NCBI GenBank assembly: GCA_047967505.1
Contig: CM106540.1
Origin: Dipteris shenzhenensis
Lineage: Eukaryota; Polypodiophyta; Polypodiopsida; Gleicheniales
Direction: 5' to 3' (one strand)
Length of the DNA stretch: 64,000 nucleotides
The translations under genes were made by a program, and so were the position numbers. The notes beneath the pieces were generated by a model. It made no database searches and was not told where the DNA came from. It was given only the letters and a program-made list of their open reading frames with translations. Within the stretch, counting starts at the first letter, position 1. Every line of letters starts with the position of its first letter. This document shows positions 36,130-47,829 of this stretch, piece after piece.

Positions 36130-36951
36130 ATGGAATTACCTAAGGTCAAAGTTTTTGCTACCCTAGCCCCCTCTTTCAAGCCTTTGTATTCGACCATTGC
36201 GAGGACACCTTCCCCCTATGCAAAAACACATCAAAGGCAGATGGCTACTGTTGGCCCACATGAGCAAATCTATTACCTATATAGCAAGAGATTAGAGAGC
36301 TCAAGCTTCAACTTGCAGCCCTAGGGAGAAAATTGCAGGACCTGGAGAGTAGTGGAAAGGAGGAAATTACTGCAGAGGCAATACACAAAATCTAATGCAT
36401 CTCCACCGGCACCGATACTTGTCTCCGCGGTTCAAGACATGATCACCACTCACGTGAGCTCAATCAAGCAAGAAATAGCTATTGACTGGCGCCAATAACA
36501 AAGTCAATAGAGTTGACCTTTATGTGGAAGTAAAAGAGCAGGAAGCTATAGCATGGAATAAGATGATCTTACGCATTGGGGGACTGAAAGAAGGCTGCCT
36601 TCATGATGATGAGGAGAAAAGCATTGAGGACATAATCATATGCCTTAAGAGGGAAGTACCGCAAATCGAATGGGATGATAATGATATCCGCAATGTCTGT
36701 CAAACTAGCACACAAGCACAGATCTACTGTAGAGGGAAGGTAGCAAGAATCAAATTCTGAGACAAACACATAAGTTGAAGGGTACAAAGATTTGGATATC
36801 TCAGGAGCTCACTCTGCTCCAACTCAAACAAAGAAATAGTGAACTCACCAAGGTAAAGGAAGCATGCAAGGCAAGCAAATGGGCGGTTTATCGAGATGGG
36901 CATGCATTGATTAGGGACTTCAAATCCAAACCCAAAGATTCTCAGTCTTAA
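36130..36951 (+). pseudogene. LINE ORF1-like relic (coiled coil plus RRM-like and C-terminal domain)
   Basis: After a short N-terminal frame at 36,130, a heptad-rich coil follows at about 36,290-36,400 (LKLQLAALGRKLQDLE). An RRM-like region at 36,530-36,760 has MILRIGGLKEG and VARIKF. After a one-base shift comes the C-terminal signature LKGTKIWISQELTLLQLKQR and the WAVYRDGHALIRDF segment, ending with TAA at 36,949. This order (coil, RRM, C-terminal domain with KG.KI.I...LT..Q) is that of the nucleic-acid-binding ORF1 of non-LTR retrotransposons. ORF2 is absent. Confidence 0.55.
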
Positions 36952-37180
36952 ATTGATGTTATAAAGACCACTTTATGATAGTGTTAGAATGTAGCTATGT
37001 TAGAATGTAGCTATGCTCTATAATAAATCGAGGGGAGTTGGCCTTGTCCACCCCCTCGATTCTCTGGCTATCCAAATGTAGTAAGTCACTTTTTGGTGCT
37101 GGTACTTTGTCTCATAGACCCGTGAGGCCTTCTGCAGACGTTAATATATCAATCTTTCATTCTCTCTCTTTTGGCAGAAA
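36952..37180 (+). mobile_element. Possible 3' tail of the LINE, with a hairpin
   Basis: Just after the ORF1 relic there is a tandem TTAGAATGTAGCTATG pair. It is followed by a perfect 10-bp inverted repeat, AATCGAGGGG at 37,026-37,035 and CCCCTCGATT at 37,052-37,061, with a 16-base loop. A direct ORF1-to-tail junction would mean ORF2 was deleted. No poly(A) tail or target duplication was identified. Confidence 0.3.
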
Positions 37181-37880
37181 GATACATAGTGAAGGGGTTC
37201 TTTAATTGTGGTATTGAAAAACATTATAAGTTTGTATGGTAAAAGGGATCATTTTAAAGTCTGATAGTGTTATTGGACTAGGTCATGTTCTTAAGGAAGT
37301 TTTAAATTCCCTCTTGCTTGAGGTAGATCATAGATGAATGCTTCCATGGCTTCTTTTAAGGTTAGTTTGAAAATAGTTCTTTCAACATCTGAAAGAAGAG
37401 TCTACTCCTCTAAAGAACCATGGAGGAGATGAATCCTTGAATTCGAGAGCTCTTTGCAAAAATTAGAAGCAGCTTGATTTTGAAAGCTTGAAGAGCTCCT
37501 TGTAAAAAATTTGGAGAAGCCTGATTTTCAGTGCTAAAGAAGAGAGAGACTTGCTTGGCAGTGCTAAGAGAAATTGTCAAAAAATGAAAAAGGATTCTAA
37601 ATCTTATCTTCCAAAAAGTCTTCAAGGCAAGAAAGCTATGGTTTAAAGTAGGAAGATAAATAAGCCATGGTTTAAACTAGGAAGATACATAAGAAATATA
37701 TGTTTTAAAGGCAGACAACCACAACATCTCGTTGTTATAGTAACAATACTTTAATATTCTACTACTATTCTTGAATTGGAAGTTGTTATATATTCTAGAG
37801 AAAAGTTTGCTTCAAGAACATTTCAACATTAGAGATTTGTAGCTTCAACATACAACCTCTACTTGTGAAACTTTGTTACA
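37180..37880. other. No recognisable gene
   Basis: Short repeated phrases (AAGCTATGGTTTAAA.TAGGAAGATA) occur around 37,630-37,700. No coding signal was seen. Confidence 0.4.
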
Positions 37881-38170
37881 TGGATGTACGTGTACAATTC
37901 CCCTAGCGTTTGGCCACTTAGTAGTAGGAACATAATCACATTAGCCTCAAGGAACTTTACTATATCCAATTAAGTAGTTGGATGTATGTGTACAAATGTT
38001 GAAAGACCTAGTGTTTGGCTACTTAGTAGTAGGAACAAAGTCAAATTAGTCTCAAGGAACTTTACTACATCCAATTAAGTAGTTGGATGTATGTGTACAA
38101 ATGTTGAGAGCCCTAGTGATTGGCTACTTAGTAGTAGGAACATAATGAAATTAGCCTTAAGGAACTTCAC
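37881..38170 (+). repeat. Tandem repeat, three units of about 98-105 bp
   Basis: Units begin with TGGATGTA at 37,881, 37,979 and 38,084. Each contains GTACAA, TTGGC.ACTTAGTAGTAGGA, TTAG.CT.AAGGAACTT and, in units 1-2, CCAATTAAGTAGT. Unit 3 is truncated. No protein is implied. Confidence 0.85.
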
Positions 38171-39390
38171 TTAGTGTTGTGTGGTCTAAGGAGAGCTTCA
38201 ATTGTTGCCAATTAATTGCTCACTAGAATGTAGTTGATAGACATGACGCGGGTAGAGCTTTGAGCTACATGAGAGATTCTTTCACACAGTCCATAAAACA
38301 ACTTGATTTATTGAAATTGTGGAAGGTTGTAAAGTTCTACTATTGTTTGCTTTAAACTTACAATTCCCTTTAGAAGATTCAATGTACACAGCATGACTCA
38401 GTGATTTTAGTCCCCTTCCTAAGTATGAAGTCTTACACATATGTTATTTCAAGTGATGTAGAAAAAGAAAGAAAACAAGAAGATATACATTGGTTGAGCC
38501 AATGAGCCTAGTTTGTAGCTTTTAGAAAGCTTAAAAGAACCTTAAAATCAACATCATGACCTAGAGAAAGGAACTCTATACTCCCGTGGCAAGAATTTCT
38601 TCATATTTGGATGTTAACAATACCTAGATGGTATGAATATAAGGATCTTGTTAGTGTAACATAATCTTTTCTTCTCATGTTACACCAATTTTTATGTGGT
38701 GTTTCGTACTTGTGTTATTGTCCCAGATATCCTCTTGGATCAAATATATGTATTGGATTGTAATGCTTCACCTCTATAGATATTACTTATGCGATTGCAT
38801 ATGAAAACTAATATTGTCTTCATTTTTGTTGATGAACAATGTCTCTTGATGGACTAGCTATCATCAATATTTGAGTGAATCATCTAAATAACAGATGTTG
38901 TAGTCTAGTGGATACTTTATACATGTTTGTTTATAAACAAAATATGCTACAAAATCATTTGATAGTATTTGAACATGATGATAATTGAATATTATAGTAC
39001 CTCAACCTGATGTGTTTGCCTTTCTATAGATCTAGGAGTAGTTAATCCCTTTTGGTCCTCCAATCAATGTTCTCAAATCAAAACTTGAGTCAAGACAAGT
39101 CAACCATGGTTTAGGTTATCTCGATTTCAATTAGGTCAGATAAAGGGAACGTAACCCAAAGTCTTGTTCTTGGTCAAGATAAACTAAAGGGAATGTAAGC
39201 CAAGTTTTTAAGGCCAACTAAAGGGGACAAACCCAAGGTCTTGTTCTTGGTCATGGTAAGCTTAATCAAGTTCAAGCTTAGCCAAGGTCTTTGCCACATC
39301 ATCAAAGTATCACTTCTAGACTCTTTCTTAAAGGTTAATCCATTCACAGTGTGTGTTTATGTCCATGACCTTATCTCTTATCTCTTGGTA
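38170..39390. other. No recognisable gene
   Basis: AT-rich with no conserved coding signal. A short phrase with AAAGGGAA.GTAA.CCAA repeats around 39,130-39,240. Confidence 0.4.
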
Positions 39391-39391
39391 G

Positions 39392-39493
39392 ACACATGCG
39401 CACACACACACCCACACACACACACACACACACAATAATTTTGATTTGTAAATGTATCACACACACACACGTGTACACACACACACATGTATA
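39392..39493. repeat. (CA)n microsatellite in two blocks
   Basis: CA dinucleotides run at about 39,400-39,433 and again at about 39,460-39,485, with GTGTAC and ATGTAT interruptions. Confidence 0.95.
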
Positions 39494-42400
39494 CTTCCCC
39501 AACTATGAATTATTCTTTTATGTACCCCCCATGAAATCTCCCATTTACACTCTCTTTTTAACCACCCCACACACCACACCTCCTCTAATCCCTTCTCAAC
39601 CCTTGCACTCATTCGCTCCTTACTCCACTCGTGACTCAAAACTTTTTTTTAAATTATCTAAGAATCCATATGGTTGTCTATATTCCTAGGTAAATCGATA
39701 AGAAGCCGGGGAAAATAGGCATCACCTGTCTACCCAAACATAACTATGATGTTCTAACACCTAGTTTTGTTTGGATGGTGGCAAGTAAGTGGACCTTGAC
39801 CTCGAAACCTGGACTGCCTAAGGGTTCGACATGTTTTTTCAATATTGTATTTGTCGGACTCAATATAATTAAAATTTCTTAATTTAGGTGGAAATTTTTG
39901 CAAGCTCTAATTGTTGCATTTTTCAACTTAGATGTCTCAAATTATAGTCTTATACATAAATGTCTCAAACATTTTTTCCTTATATGTTTTCCTTTTTTAA
40001 CTATTTATCCAATTGATGTGTCAAACAATTTCTACTTTTTACTTTTTCCTTATGTCTCAAACATATTTGCCTTATATGTTTCCATTTTTTTACTTTTTAT
40101 CCAATTGATGGGACTTTTTAATCTAAACACACACTTTGATCTCCCAATTAGCCTTTGGTCGACGGGCTAGTGTCATGCAGTTAATTCACATAATTGGATA
40201 ATTCTTTAGCATGGATAATCCCTACTCATTTTGTGATCTGCCTTATTTTTTACAAAATTTTATATCTATTTGCAGAAGTGGCTTATTGGCATCATTTTTA
40301 CATTTTGACACTTATTATCATACAAATTCACTTTTATTCACTAAATATTAGTAGGTGGGGGGTGAGTTCCACATTATGGTCTTGTATCCACCATCTCACA
40401 TATTATGGTCTTGTTCCACCGTATTTATTTGCATGTGTGATAAAATTTTCTCCATATTGAATCCTATATGGAACTCTACCATTTATAAATTGTGTTTCTA
40501 TGCACATATGATTATTATGTTGGTATTGTAATTATAAGTAGAAATTAGAACAATTGTTATAATAAAAAGTGGAGGGCCTTAAGCAATTTCACCCATACTA
40601 GTGGTGTACAAGTAGTATTAAGCTACTTCAAAAGTAAGTAATTAAAGTGATATGGATTTGATAGCCTCAAAAAGAGTCTTGGGATATCAAAAGTTCTAGA
40701 CAAGTCTCATGAATTTTATTGATGCTAAATACTCTAAATAAGCACTTGAGTGACTTTTACAAAAGGGCTACAATAAGTAGTTTGAAACATGTTTGGAAGA
40801 ATCTTAAGAAAGCATAAATTCAATACAACTTGAGGTAGCTTGAGTTAGCCCAATAGTGAAGGTCCATTGACAGATTCTACTGAATAAGAATGCATCAACT
40901 TAACGCATAAGGGGTTGTGCATAGTCATAAAATCTTAGCCACAATCAATAGAGGCAATGTGTAGCATTAAACCTCAAGGCAAGCTACAGGAGAGCCGATA
41001 GAAAGAGATCAGTGAGACTGGAATATGGCTAATCATAGTAAACAAGCAACAATTATAGAGAAAATTTTAATTTATCCCCTAATAGGTCCCATAATGACGA
41101 TGTAAGCTATGCTTCTCCTTGGCTTAAGTCAAGCAACTAGGGTTGGACGAGTTTTTGCATGAACATGGTGTTCCTTCGACTCTTAGAACTAGAGGAATTA
41201 ATCATTGATAGGAAATTTAGGCTTAAATCTCAAATTCATCCACATTTTTTCATTGATAGGCAATCTAGGCTTAAAGTTCAAATAATTGTGAATTCTTCTA
41301 TTCTATTATTATGCAAGATTGTTTAGCTAGTAGTGAGTCTTTGGGAATCTAAATAACATAGAAATGAGTTTGAATGTTGCAATGGTATGTATGTGTTATA
41401 TATGTCACTATCGTATATATGTGATAGAAATGTAAATAAATAACTTTTGGTCTTTCAAAACCACATCATCTTATCTTCTTATGACAACATCAATAAAATG
41501 GATTCTAGCATCTAAGGTGATGGGTCTACATAAGGTTCTCAAGCATGTTGTAAAAAAGATAAAATGGGGACAAGAAACCAATTGAAGACATAAGATTTTC
41601 TTTACTCATGTGAAGTATGGTAAAGAACATGCACATGTGCAAGAGAATGCACACACATATGCACAAGAAGATACTTACAAGAAGTAGATGGAATGCAAAT
41701 AAGAGAGAACATAGCATCAATGTGCAACATCCAAGAAAGATTGAATCTCATGTCAAAAAATTTAGGCAATGGAATAGGACACAAATATGACCTCTCCAAG
41801 TTATTCAAGGCCTAGAAAAAAGACAAGTAAAGTGCAAATAGTCACATAAATATTTGTTAGCTAGTTCTTTGGTTCATCATGTTCAATGCCATTTTGTTGT
41901 GCTCATTAGGCATGACCGCCGATGACTTATTAAATATTGGTCCATTAGACTGGTCATAGTGGTGCCCGTGGGTTGTTTTTCTACCCCCTTCCCTCCCCTC
42001 CCCTAAATTATTCTTGTACTTTGTACATACCTTGGGTGGGTAGTAGAGGTAAATTTTTGCTGATCTTGTTATGCTCCTTAGGCATGACCATTTAGTGATC
42101 ATGTTAGTCCATTATAGTATCGCTGACCATGGTTCACGATATGTAATTAATAGAAGATAGATTATATTTGATGCCTTTTTTCACTGTTCCTCTTGCCCCC
42201 CCGCTCCCCCTTCCCCTAAATTTTTCTTGTACTTTGTACATACCTTATGTAGTAATTATGGTGGTGACTTGAAAAGAAATGATGATGTGGCACTTGGATT
42301 TAGGGGACCTAACTAATGTGGTGAATACCATGACAAAGCTAAATAATGGAGAGAATAATTTTGTTTAATTTGTATTGTGTTACATGAGTTTTATTTGTTA

Positions 42401-43600
42401 TGGTCTATAAGGTGTGTAGCTACTTAGGTTATGGTGGTTGGCCTCTTACGAGCTTCATGCTTATCATTAAGTGCTAGTTGTTAGTTATGTGATCTAAATA
42501 GTTTAGAGGCTCATGAGTGCTTTGAAACACTTTGTATTACTGAGCCAATGTTTTGGATCTCTTGGGACCATCATGACTTGTTATGCCAATTTTCTTATTG
42601 TAAGAATGAAGCTTTTTCCATGTGCCATGTTTTTGAGCAACCTTGTGAAGAGTACTAAGTTACAATATATAGCATTTGAAGAGGTAATGCAGGTTTTCCC
42701 AAGTCTCATTTAACAATTTGGATGGTCTTGTCATGATCATAGGGCTTATATATTGCAATTGCATTTGGAATATGGGTTTAGGGACTCAGGTGATGGGTTC
42801 AAGGTTTTAGGTTTGATGTGGTGGATTCAAGGTTACAAGCTTGAGGTATAAGGTGACAAATTCATGGGTCTGATGTCTAGGATTATGGGTCCAAGGTGAT
42901 GGATTCTGAGGTCAAGTTCTAGGGTTATGGGTTCAAGGTGAAAACAAACCCTTTTGAGGGAGTGAAGGCACTTGCAATTAGAAAATTTATTGGAAACTCA
43001 AGGTTCCATAGCTCTCTTAATGGACTGCATCCCTCATCTCTATCAAGAAGGGTCAATGAAGTGGAGGGACTTGGAATTATAAATTTTAAGGTCTCAAATT
43101 TGGGAATCCAACTTGATCCTAGCAATCCAATCTTAGGAATTGAGTTCTAAGTAGCTCCATGTGCAAAACCAAGAAGTAGTCTGCTAGAATCAAGATTTGA
43201 GGATATTTCATTGGAGCTTAATTGACTCAGTCCATCATCAAGAGAGCTATAAATTGTTTTCCTTTTAACTCAAATTTCAATTCAAAATCTCTCCCCAAAA
43301 AATCAAGTTTCCATTCAAATTGCACTAGATGACTCTTCAAATATCCCTCAAAACTTGACTATTCCCCCCAAGACTCTCCATAATTGCACTATATCCCTTG
43401 AATTTGAATTTTCCCCCTTGTCCATTCCCTAAATACTCATTTCCCCCCCCTTTGTATGCACTTTATTAAATTCTATCTTCCACTATATGTTGTTCTGAAG
43501 TTGTATGAGAAGCTATTTCTTCAAAAGAAAAAGAGATCAAGGACAAGGACAACGAAAAATAACTAGAAAGGCAAGAACAACCAAAGTCGTAAGGCTAGGT
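39494..43600. other. No recognisable gene; diverged duplications
   Basis: No protein motif was recognised. Two diverged direct copies of about 160-190 bp lie at about 41,895-42,055 and 42,067-42,260. Both contain TTAGGCATGACC, a C-rich tract, CCCCTAAATT.TTCTTGTAC and TTTGTACATACCTT. A GGTGATGGGTTCAAGGTT-like phrase recurs about five times at 42,790-42,935. Confidence 0.45.
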
Positions 43601-43614
43601 GTCAATAATTTTTT

Positions 43615-43779
43615 ATGAACTTACCACCTGAAGATTTAAGAGAACCAAGTAGAAGACATAATCCATTTAGAGAATTCAATCCATTGGGCCAACAGAACCT
43701 ATTTGGACAACCAAATATAATGGTACCAAATCCGGCACATCAAGGAAATCTGTTAAGTCAACCAAACAAAATCCACTAA
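43615..43779 (+). other. Small Asn/Pro/Gln-rich ORF just before the outer element
   Basis: A 54-codon ORF from ATG to TAA with biased composition (HNPFREFNPLGQQNLFGQ). It resembles low-complexity gag tails but has no family match. It lies in the flank 143 bp before the left LTR, so it belongs to older sequence that the outer element entered. It may be a chance frame. Confidence 0.2.
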
Positions 43780-43921
43780 TTCAAAGAATGAAAGTAAACC
43801 AGATACATGTCTCAAGATGTTACATTACTTAACCCTAAGACGAAATATATCCTCTTTTATATATTCTCTTAAAAATGTTTTAATCTTCTACTTCTTTGTG
43901 CTCCTTTGTCTCTCTTGCTTG

Positions 43922-44178
43922 TGTTGAGAGTTCACGCTTAACATCATGTGATCATGTGTGCATAGCACCATCATGTGATCATATGTGCATAGCACTAACC
44001 TTATAGAGTGCTATAAAGGAAAGGGTTAGATCCCCTAACCATAACCCTAAAAGGGTTTGTATATATTCTGTTTTTTCAACTAAATCTAGTGTACAGTTAG
44101 TCATTTGTGGTGTGCTCTCTAGCTGTGCCCTCTCCCCTCATCTCCACTCTTCTCCTCTCCCCTCTTCATATTTTGTCA
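43922..44178 (+). repeat. 5' LTR of outer element
   Basis: Starts TGTTGAGAG and ends TTTTGTCA. It contains an internal 27-bp direct duplication (43,943-43,969 and following) around ATCATGTGATCAT.TGTGCAT. A telomere-like CCCTAA cluster lies at 44,032-44,055 and a TATATATT sequence just after it could be the U3 TATA element. Confidence 0.92.
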
Positions 44179-44190
44179 TGGTATCAGAGC
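44179..44190 (+). promoter_or_regulatory. Primer binding site of outer element (tRNA-iMet)
   Basis: TGGTATCAGAGC directly follows the left LTR. It is complementary to the 3' end of plant initiator tRNA-Met, the usual primer for copia elements. Confidence 0.93.
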
Positions 44191-46504
44191 TTCCTTGTCT
44201 TCCACTGAGGCATTGTGATTCTTGAGAGTGTGAGAGAAATTGAGAGATTGAGAGCTTCTCTTGAGTGTTCTTCAAGCAAGTTCACTTCTGTTGAGAGAGA
44301 CATTTCCGTTCATTGAGTGTTCAATTCCGTTCATGAGAGATATTTCCGTCATTATGAGGATTAAGAGATTTCTGTTGCATTTCATTGAGACGTTCCGTCA
44401 TTCTTTTGAGAAAGATATTTGTTCTTCTGTTAAGGGGAGAGAACAGCCTCCTACCTATGTGGCTTGAGAGAAACAGAGCTTTGTTTTGAGAGCTTTGTCT
44501 TGATTTATCAGCATCTCGATTGCATACAACTCCAAGATAGGCAACTCTGCAACTATATGCAAGAGAAAGGCCTTCTAAACGAGCCTCAGCAAAGAAGCCC
44601 ACGCTCCAGAAGCTAGCAACGTCCATGAACCTCTGATCAACAGTGCTTCTCTGCTTCAGCCTCGCACAAATAGCTGACGCCTCTCCTACCACGCCATAGC
44701 TCTAGTCTATATCAGCGCCTGACTTTTAGCACATGGCTGACCAAAGCCATCGCAAGACCTCCAAAGACAGCGTCCGCGCCAACAGAAATGCCAAGCTTCG
44801 TCAACGGCTCACGGCTTCCACCAACGCATACGCACCTCCTCACAACAACTCCGGACTGCAACTACCACCGACAAACAAGCTCCTTCAACAAAGCTCTCCC
44901 ATCCATGACTCAGCCGCCTCCAACAGCAGCCCACAACGGGCCTCCCGCCAGCCATCAACCCTGCAACAAGGCTCCATAGAGCCTCTCAAAGCTGCCTCCA
45001 ACGAGCCTTCTCACAACCTACAAGACCACCAAGCTGGCTGATGGCTCTAGCCTCAGTACGCCTAGCAAAACGACTTGATTTGAGAGCTCCAGACGATGAC
45101 TTCTGCTTAGTTTCCTCTTCAATGAGCTCCAAAGATTCCAGCTACCAATGATCTCCAAGCAGGCCTCCAAAGGTTTAGCCCATCGAACGACCTGTGCCAT
45201 AGTACACGCCATCACAGAGCTCACGGCTCCCTCGACAAACGCATTCTGCCTCCAACTTGAGCTTGCGGGCTACATACTTCAAGGTGCCATCTCCATCGCT
45301 CAGTCCGTTGCCTCCGTCGACCATCATAGAGAGATCATAGACGACGACGAAATCTTCGAGATTCCGTCGGCATCTCAAAGATTCCGACTGCCACATCATT
45401 TTTTCATCAGTGCCACGTGTTATTTTGTTTGCCACATCAGCAAACTCTTGCATCTGCCACATCATCACCGATTGCCACATCACTTGTGCCATATCATCAA
45501 AACCGTCATCAATGCCACATTAGCATTGCCACATCACCTTGCTGACATCATCTGTGCCACCTCAGCACTGACCCCCTGCAGGCACATTCCCTTGCCAGGC
45601 ACACTGTGCACACACTGCATGTGCACACTCCTGCCACCTCAGCACAGAGCTTCACAGGTACACATCTTGCTAAGCACAATGCCACATCATCACTGCATGT
45701 GACTCACAATGACACATCATCATTGAGCACCATTTGGACTCCTTTTGTCCCTCCACCTAGATCAAGTCATATCTCTTAATCCAGGAAGAATTTGAGGGCA
45801 CCCCAAAAAGGAAAATCGCTCGTTTTTTCATGCTCTACGCGTCGTCAGATCACACACACATTTCGACGCAAGTTACACTCACATTTGAGCCTCGCCGACA
45901 AAACCACTTCCTTCACGCACATTTGTCTCTACATCGACGCATCTGACCCAACACTTAAAAAGAACAAAAGAAAAGGAATTATTTGCTGTTCTTTCATCGA
46001 TCGACGGTTGGTTTAAATCTAGATCATAGTAGACTAGATCGCCATAGAGGGGACGCTTTGAATTCCCCAAGTTGCCAATCTAAGCCATGCCCGAAATTCC
46101 CGACTAGTACCTCGGAGTCAGTCCATACGCTCACATCCGATTTCACATCATTACATTACCTGAAACCTTACATTCATCAGTTTAGTGAGCAGACTTCAGA
46201 GTTCAGAGGCATTGTAGATTGATTCAGTGGGCAAATAGCATATTGATTTCACACACACATGCCACCATTGTAAAGCCTATTTGGCTATCTCACGGCATCA
46301 TGCACATCATTTTTTTTCAGCCTTGTAAAGCCTCTTGGCTATTCCCAGCATCATTGCCACAAGCCTTGTAATACAGATCAGATTTTATATACTGTAGTTC
46401 TATCTTCATCAACGGTACAGAGATTTCACTTGGCATCTTCAGTGTATTTGCAGTTGATTCATACAGACATTTTCAGGACACTTTTTGAGTACATTTTTTG
46501 CACC
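44191..46504 (+). other. Leader of outer element with TGCCACATCA-type motif cluster
   Basis: Non-coding leader of 2.3 kb; the frames at 44,733-45,041 and 45,148-45,702 show no family features. From about 45,385 to 45,725 the sequence contains roughly a dozen variants of TGCCACATCA, one as TGCCACGTGT, which includes a G-box core. The segment 45,690-45,845 (AATCCAGGAAGAATTT, CCAAAAAGGAAAA, GCTCTACGCG) recurs in the middle element and at 62.6 kb. Confidence 0.65.
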
Positions 46505-47255
46505 ATGTCGACTAGCAACCTCAATCTGGAGGCATCTGCTAAGTTAGACAATTCCAATTACAGTACATGGAAATACCGAATGGAGACCATTCTTGTGCTT
46601 TAGGACAAATGGGAGTATGTCGATGGGTCTACACCTAGACCATTGGCTGATCCAACCACCAGTAGCTCTACTCCATCTGTTGTCACAGCACTAGCAACGG
46701 GATCTACATCGGGATCTACATCTACACAAACAGTTTCCGCACCAATAGCAGATCCTGCCATTGCCCGAGCTCAAGCAGAATGGGATAAGAAAGACAAGTA
46801 TGTCTATCACCTGATCAAGCAGAATGTGCGAGATGTCATGCTAGGACAACTCAACACAGTCAAGACATCAAAAGAAGCATGGGATATGTTCGTTGCTCTC
46901 TACGAGTCCAAGAACACATCCAGGATTCTCAACCTGAGAAATCAAATCAACCAGAGTTTCTGCAATAGCAGTGAAACTGGTCATGCTTATGTATTCTGCA
47001 TCAAAGACTACAACAATCAACTTGCAGCAGTAAGAGAGACTATGAACCCTGCAAAAATGGTTCAAGTCATTTTGAATGGACTAGGAGAGGGATACGAGAA
47101 TCTAGTCTAGAGTATTGCCATCCAACGGCAAATTCCGATACTGGAAGAACTTCAGTCAGTCCTACTTGGTGAAGAACTCAGAACTAAGGCCATTCAAGCA
47201 CGTAAAGGTCATTCTAATGATCAGGCTTTCACAGCTTCAGATAGAAGTAGAGGCA
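46505..47255 (+). pseudogene. Outer element gag, 5' part (up to the insertion)
   Basis: ATG at 46,505 begins MSTSNLNLEASAKLDNSNY, followed by YSTWKYRME, the standard start of a copia Gag. The Gag core has EAWDMFVALYESK and LRNQINQSF. Stops TAG at 46,601 and TAG at 47,108 break the frame. At 47,255 the reading frame is cut by the middle element and resumes in the same phase at 55,678, which shows that the insertion was simple and that no coding bases were lost. Confidence 0.85.
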
Positions 47256-47580
47256 TGACAAAACATGCATACCTCAGGATCTATGGAGCACTCTAAGGTG
47301 GATGGAACCTATGTGGAAACATGATGAAGAGAGTGCTCATGACATGTAGCTCAAGTCAATTAGGTTCCAAGATAGATTAGCTTGGACTGATAAAGAGAAT
47401 CTTGAGAGAGTGCAAAGTGCTTGATTGATATTACTTCAAATGAACCTCCCTTTTATAGGTGAGGGTACTTACATCCATATGCTTGCTCACATGTGGGATA
47501 TCTCCTCCATGCCATGTGGCAGCTTACCCTTTGCTCATACCTTTGCTCTACATGTGCTCATGGCACCACAACTCTCAACA
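47256..47580 (-). repeat. 3' LTR of middle element
   Basis: Plus-strand ends TGACAAAACATGC and CTCTCAACA. It differs from the partner at four positions: two in the ATGCATACC/ATGCGTGCC stretch, one in GACTGAT/GACTCAT and one in GAGAGAG/GAGATAG. Confidence 0.92.
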
Positions 47581-47589
47581 CCTCCCCTT
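47581..47589 (-). promoter_or_regulatory. Polypurine tract of middle element
   Basis: Minus strand AAGGGGAGG immediately upstream of the 3' LTR. The unit containing it is repeated upstream (see 47,581-53,665). Confidence 0.75.
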
Positions 47590-47648
47590 GGTGCCATAAT
47601 CCTTTGGCTACTACAAGGTGGTCAGATGTGAGTTACAAATCCATCACC

Positions 47649-47829
47649 TGAGAGTGCTCTCAACGGAAGCAAGAACGGAAGAGGGAGAGAGAGCGAGAGA
47701 GAGAGACAGAGAGCCACACAAGTTTTGGTGGGTGCAGAACCACCCTAATCTTCTTTTTCATTCATTTATATATGTGTTTGAGTATTGTACATAACTGGGG
47801 TTAAGGCACAGTGACCTTTAACCCCCACA
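47649..47829 (-). repeat. 3' LTR of inner element
   Basis: Short LTR with TG...CA ends (TGAGAGTGCTCTC on the + strand; TGTGGGGGTTAAAGG on the element strand). It contains a GA-rich block. The end of the pol frame (47,801) lies inside this LTR. Confidence 0.95.

Noticed and set aside
44032-44055. Interstitial telomere from a chromosome fusion
   Set aside because: The CCCTAA units are inside LTRs at the same position in all copies of the family.
44733-45041. 102-codon + frame in the same leader, considered as an accessory protein
   Set aside because: No motif, and it is not visible in the related leaders of the middle element or at 62.6 kb.
45148-45702. 184-codon + frame in the outer element leader
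   Set aside because: Composition follows the CCACATCA motif cluster, and its position between primer site and gag fits an untranslated leader. No retrotransposon domain is present.
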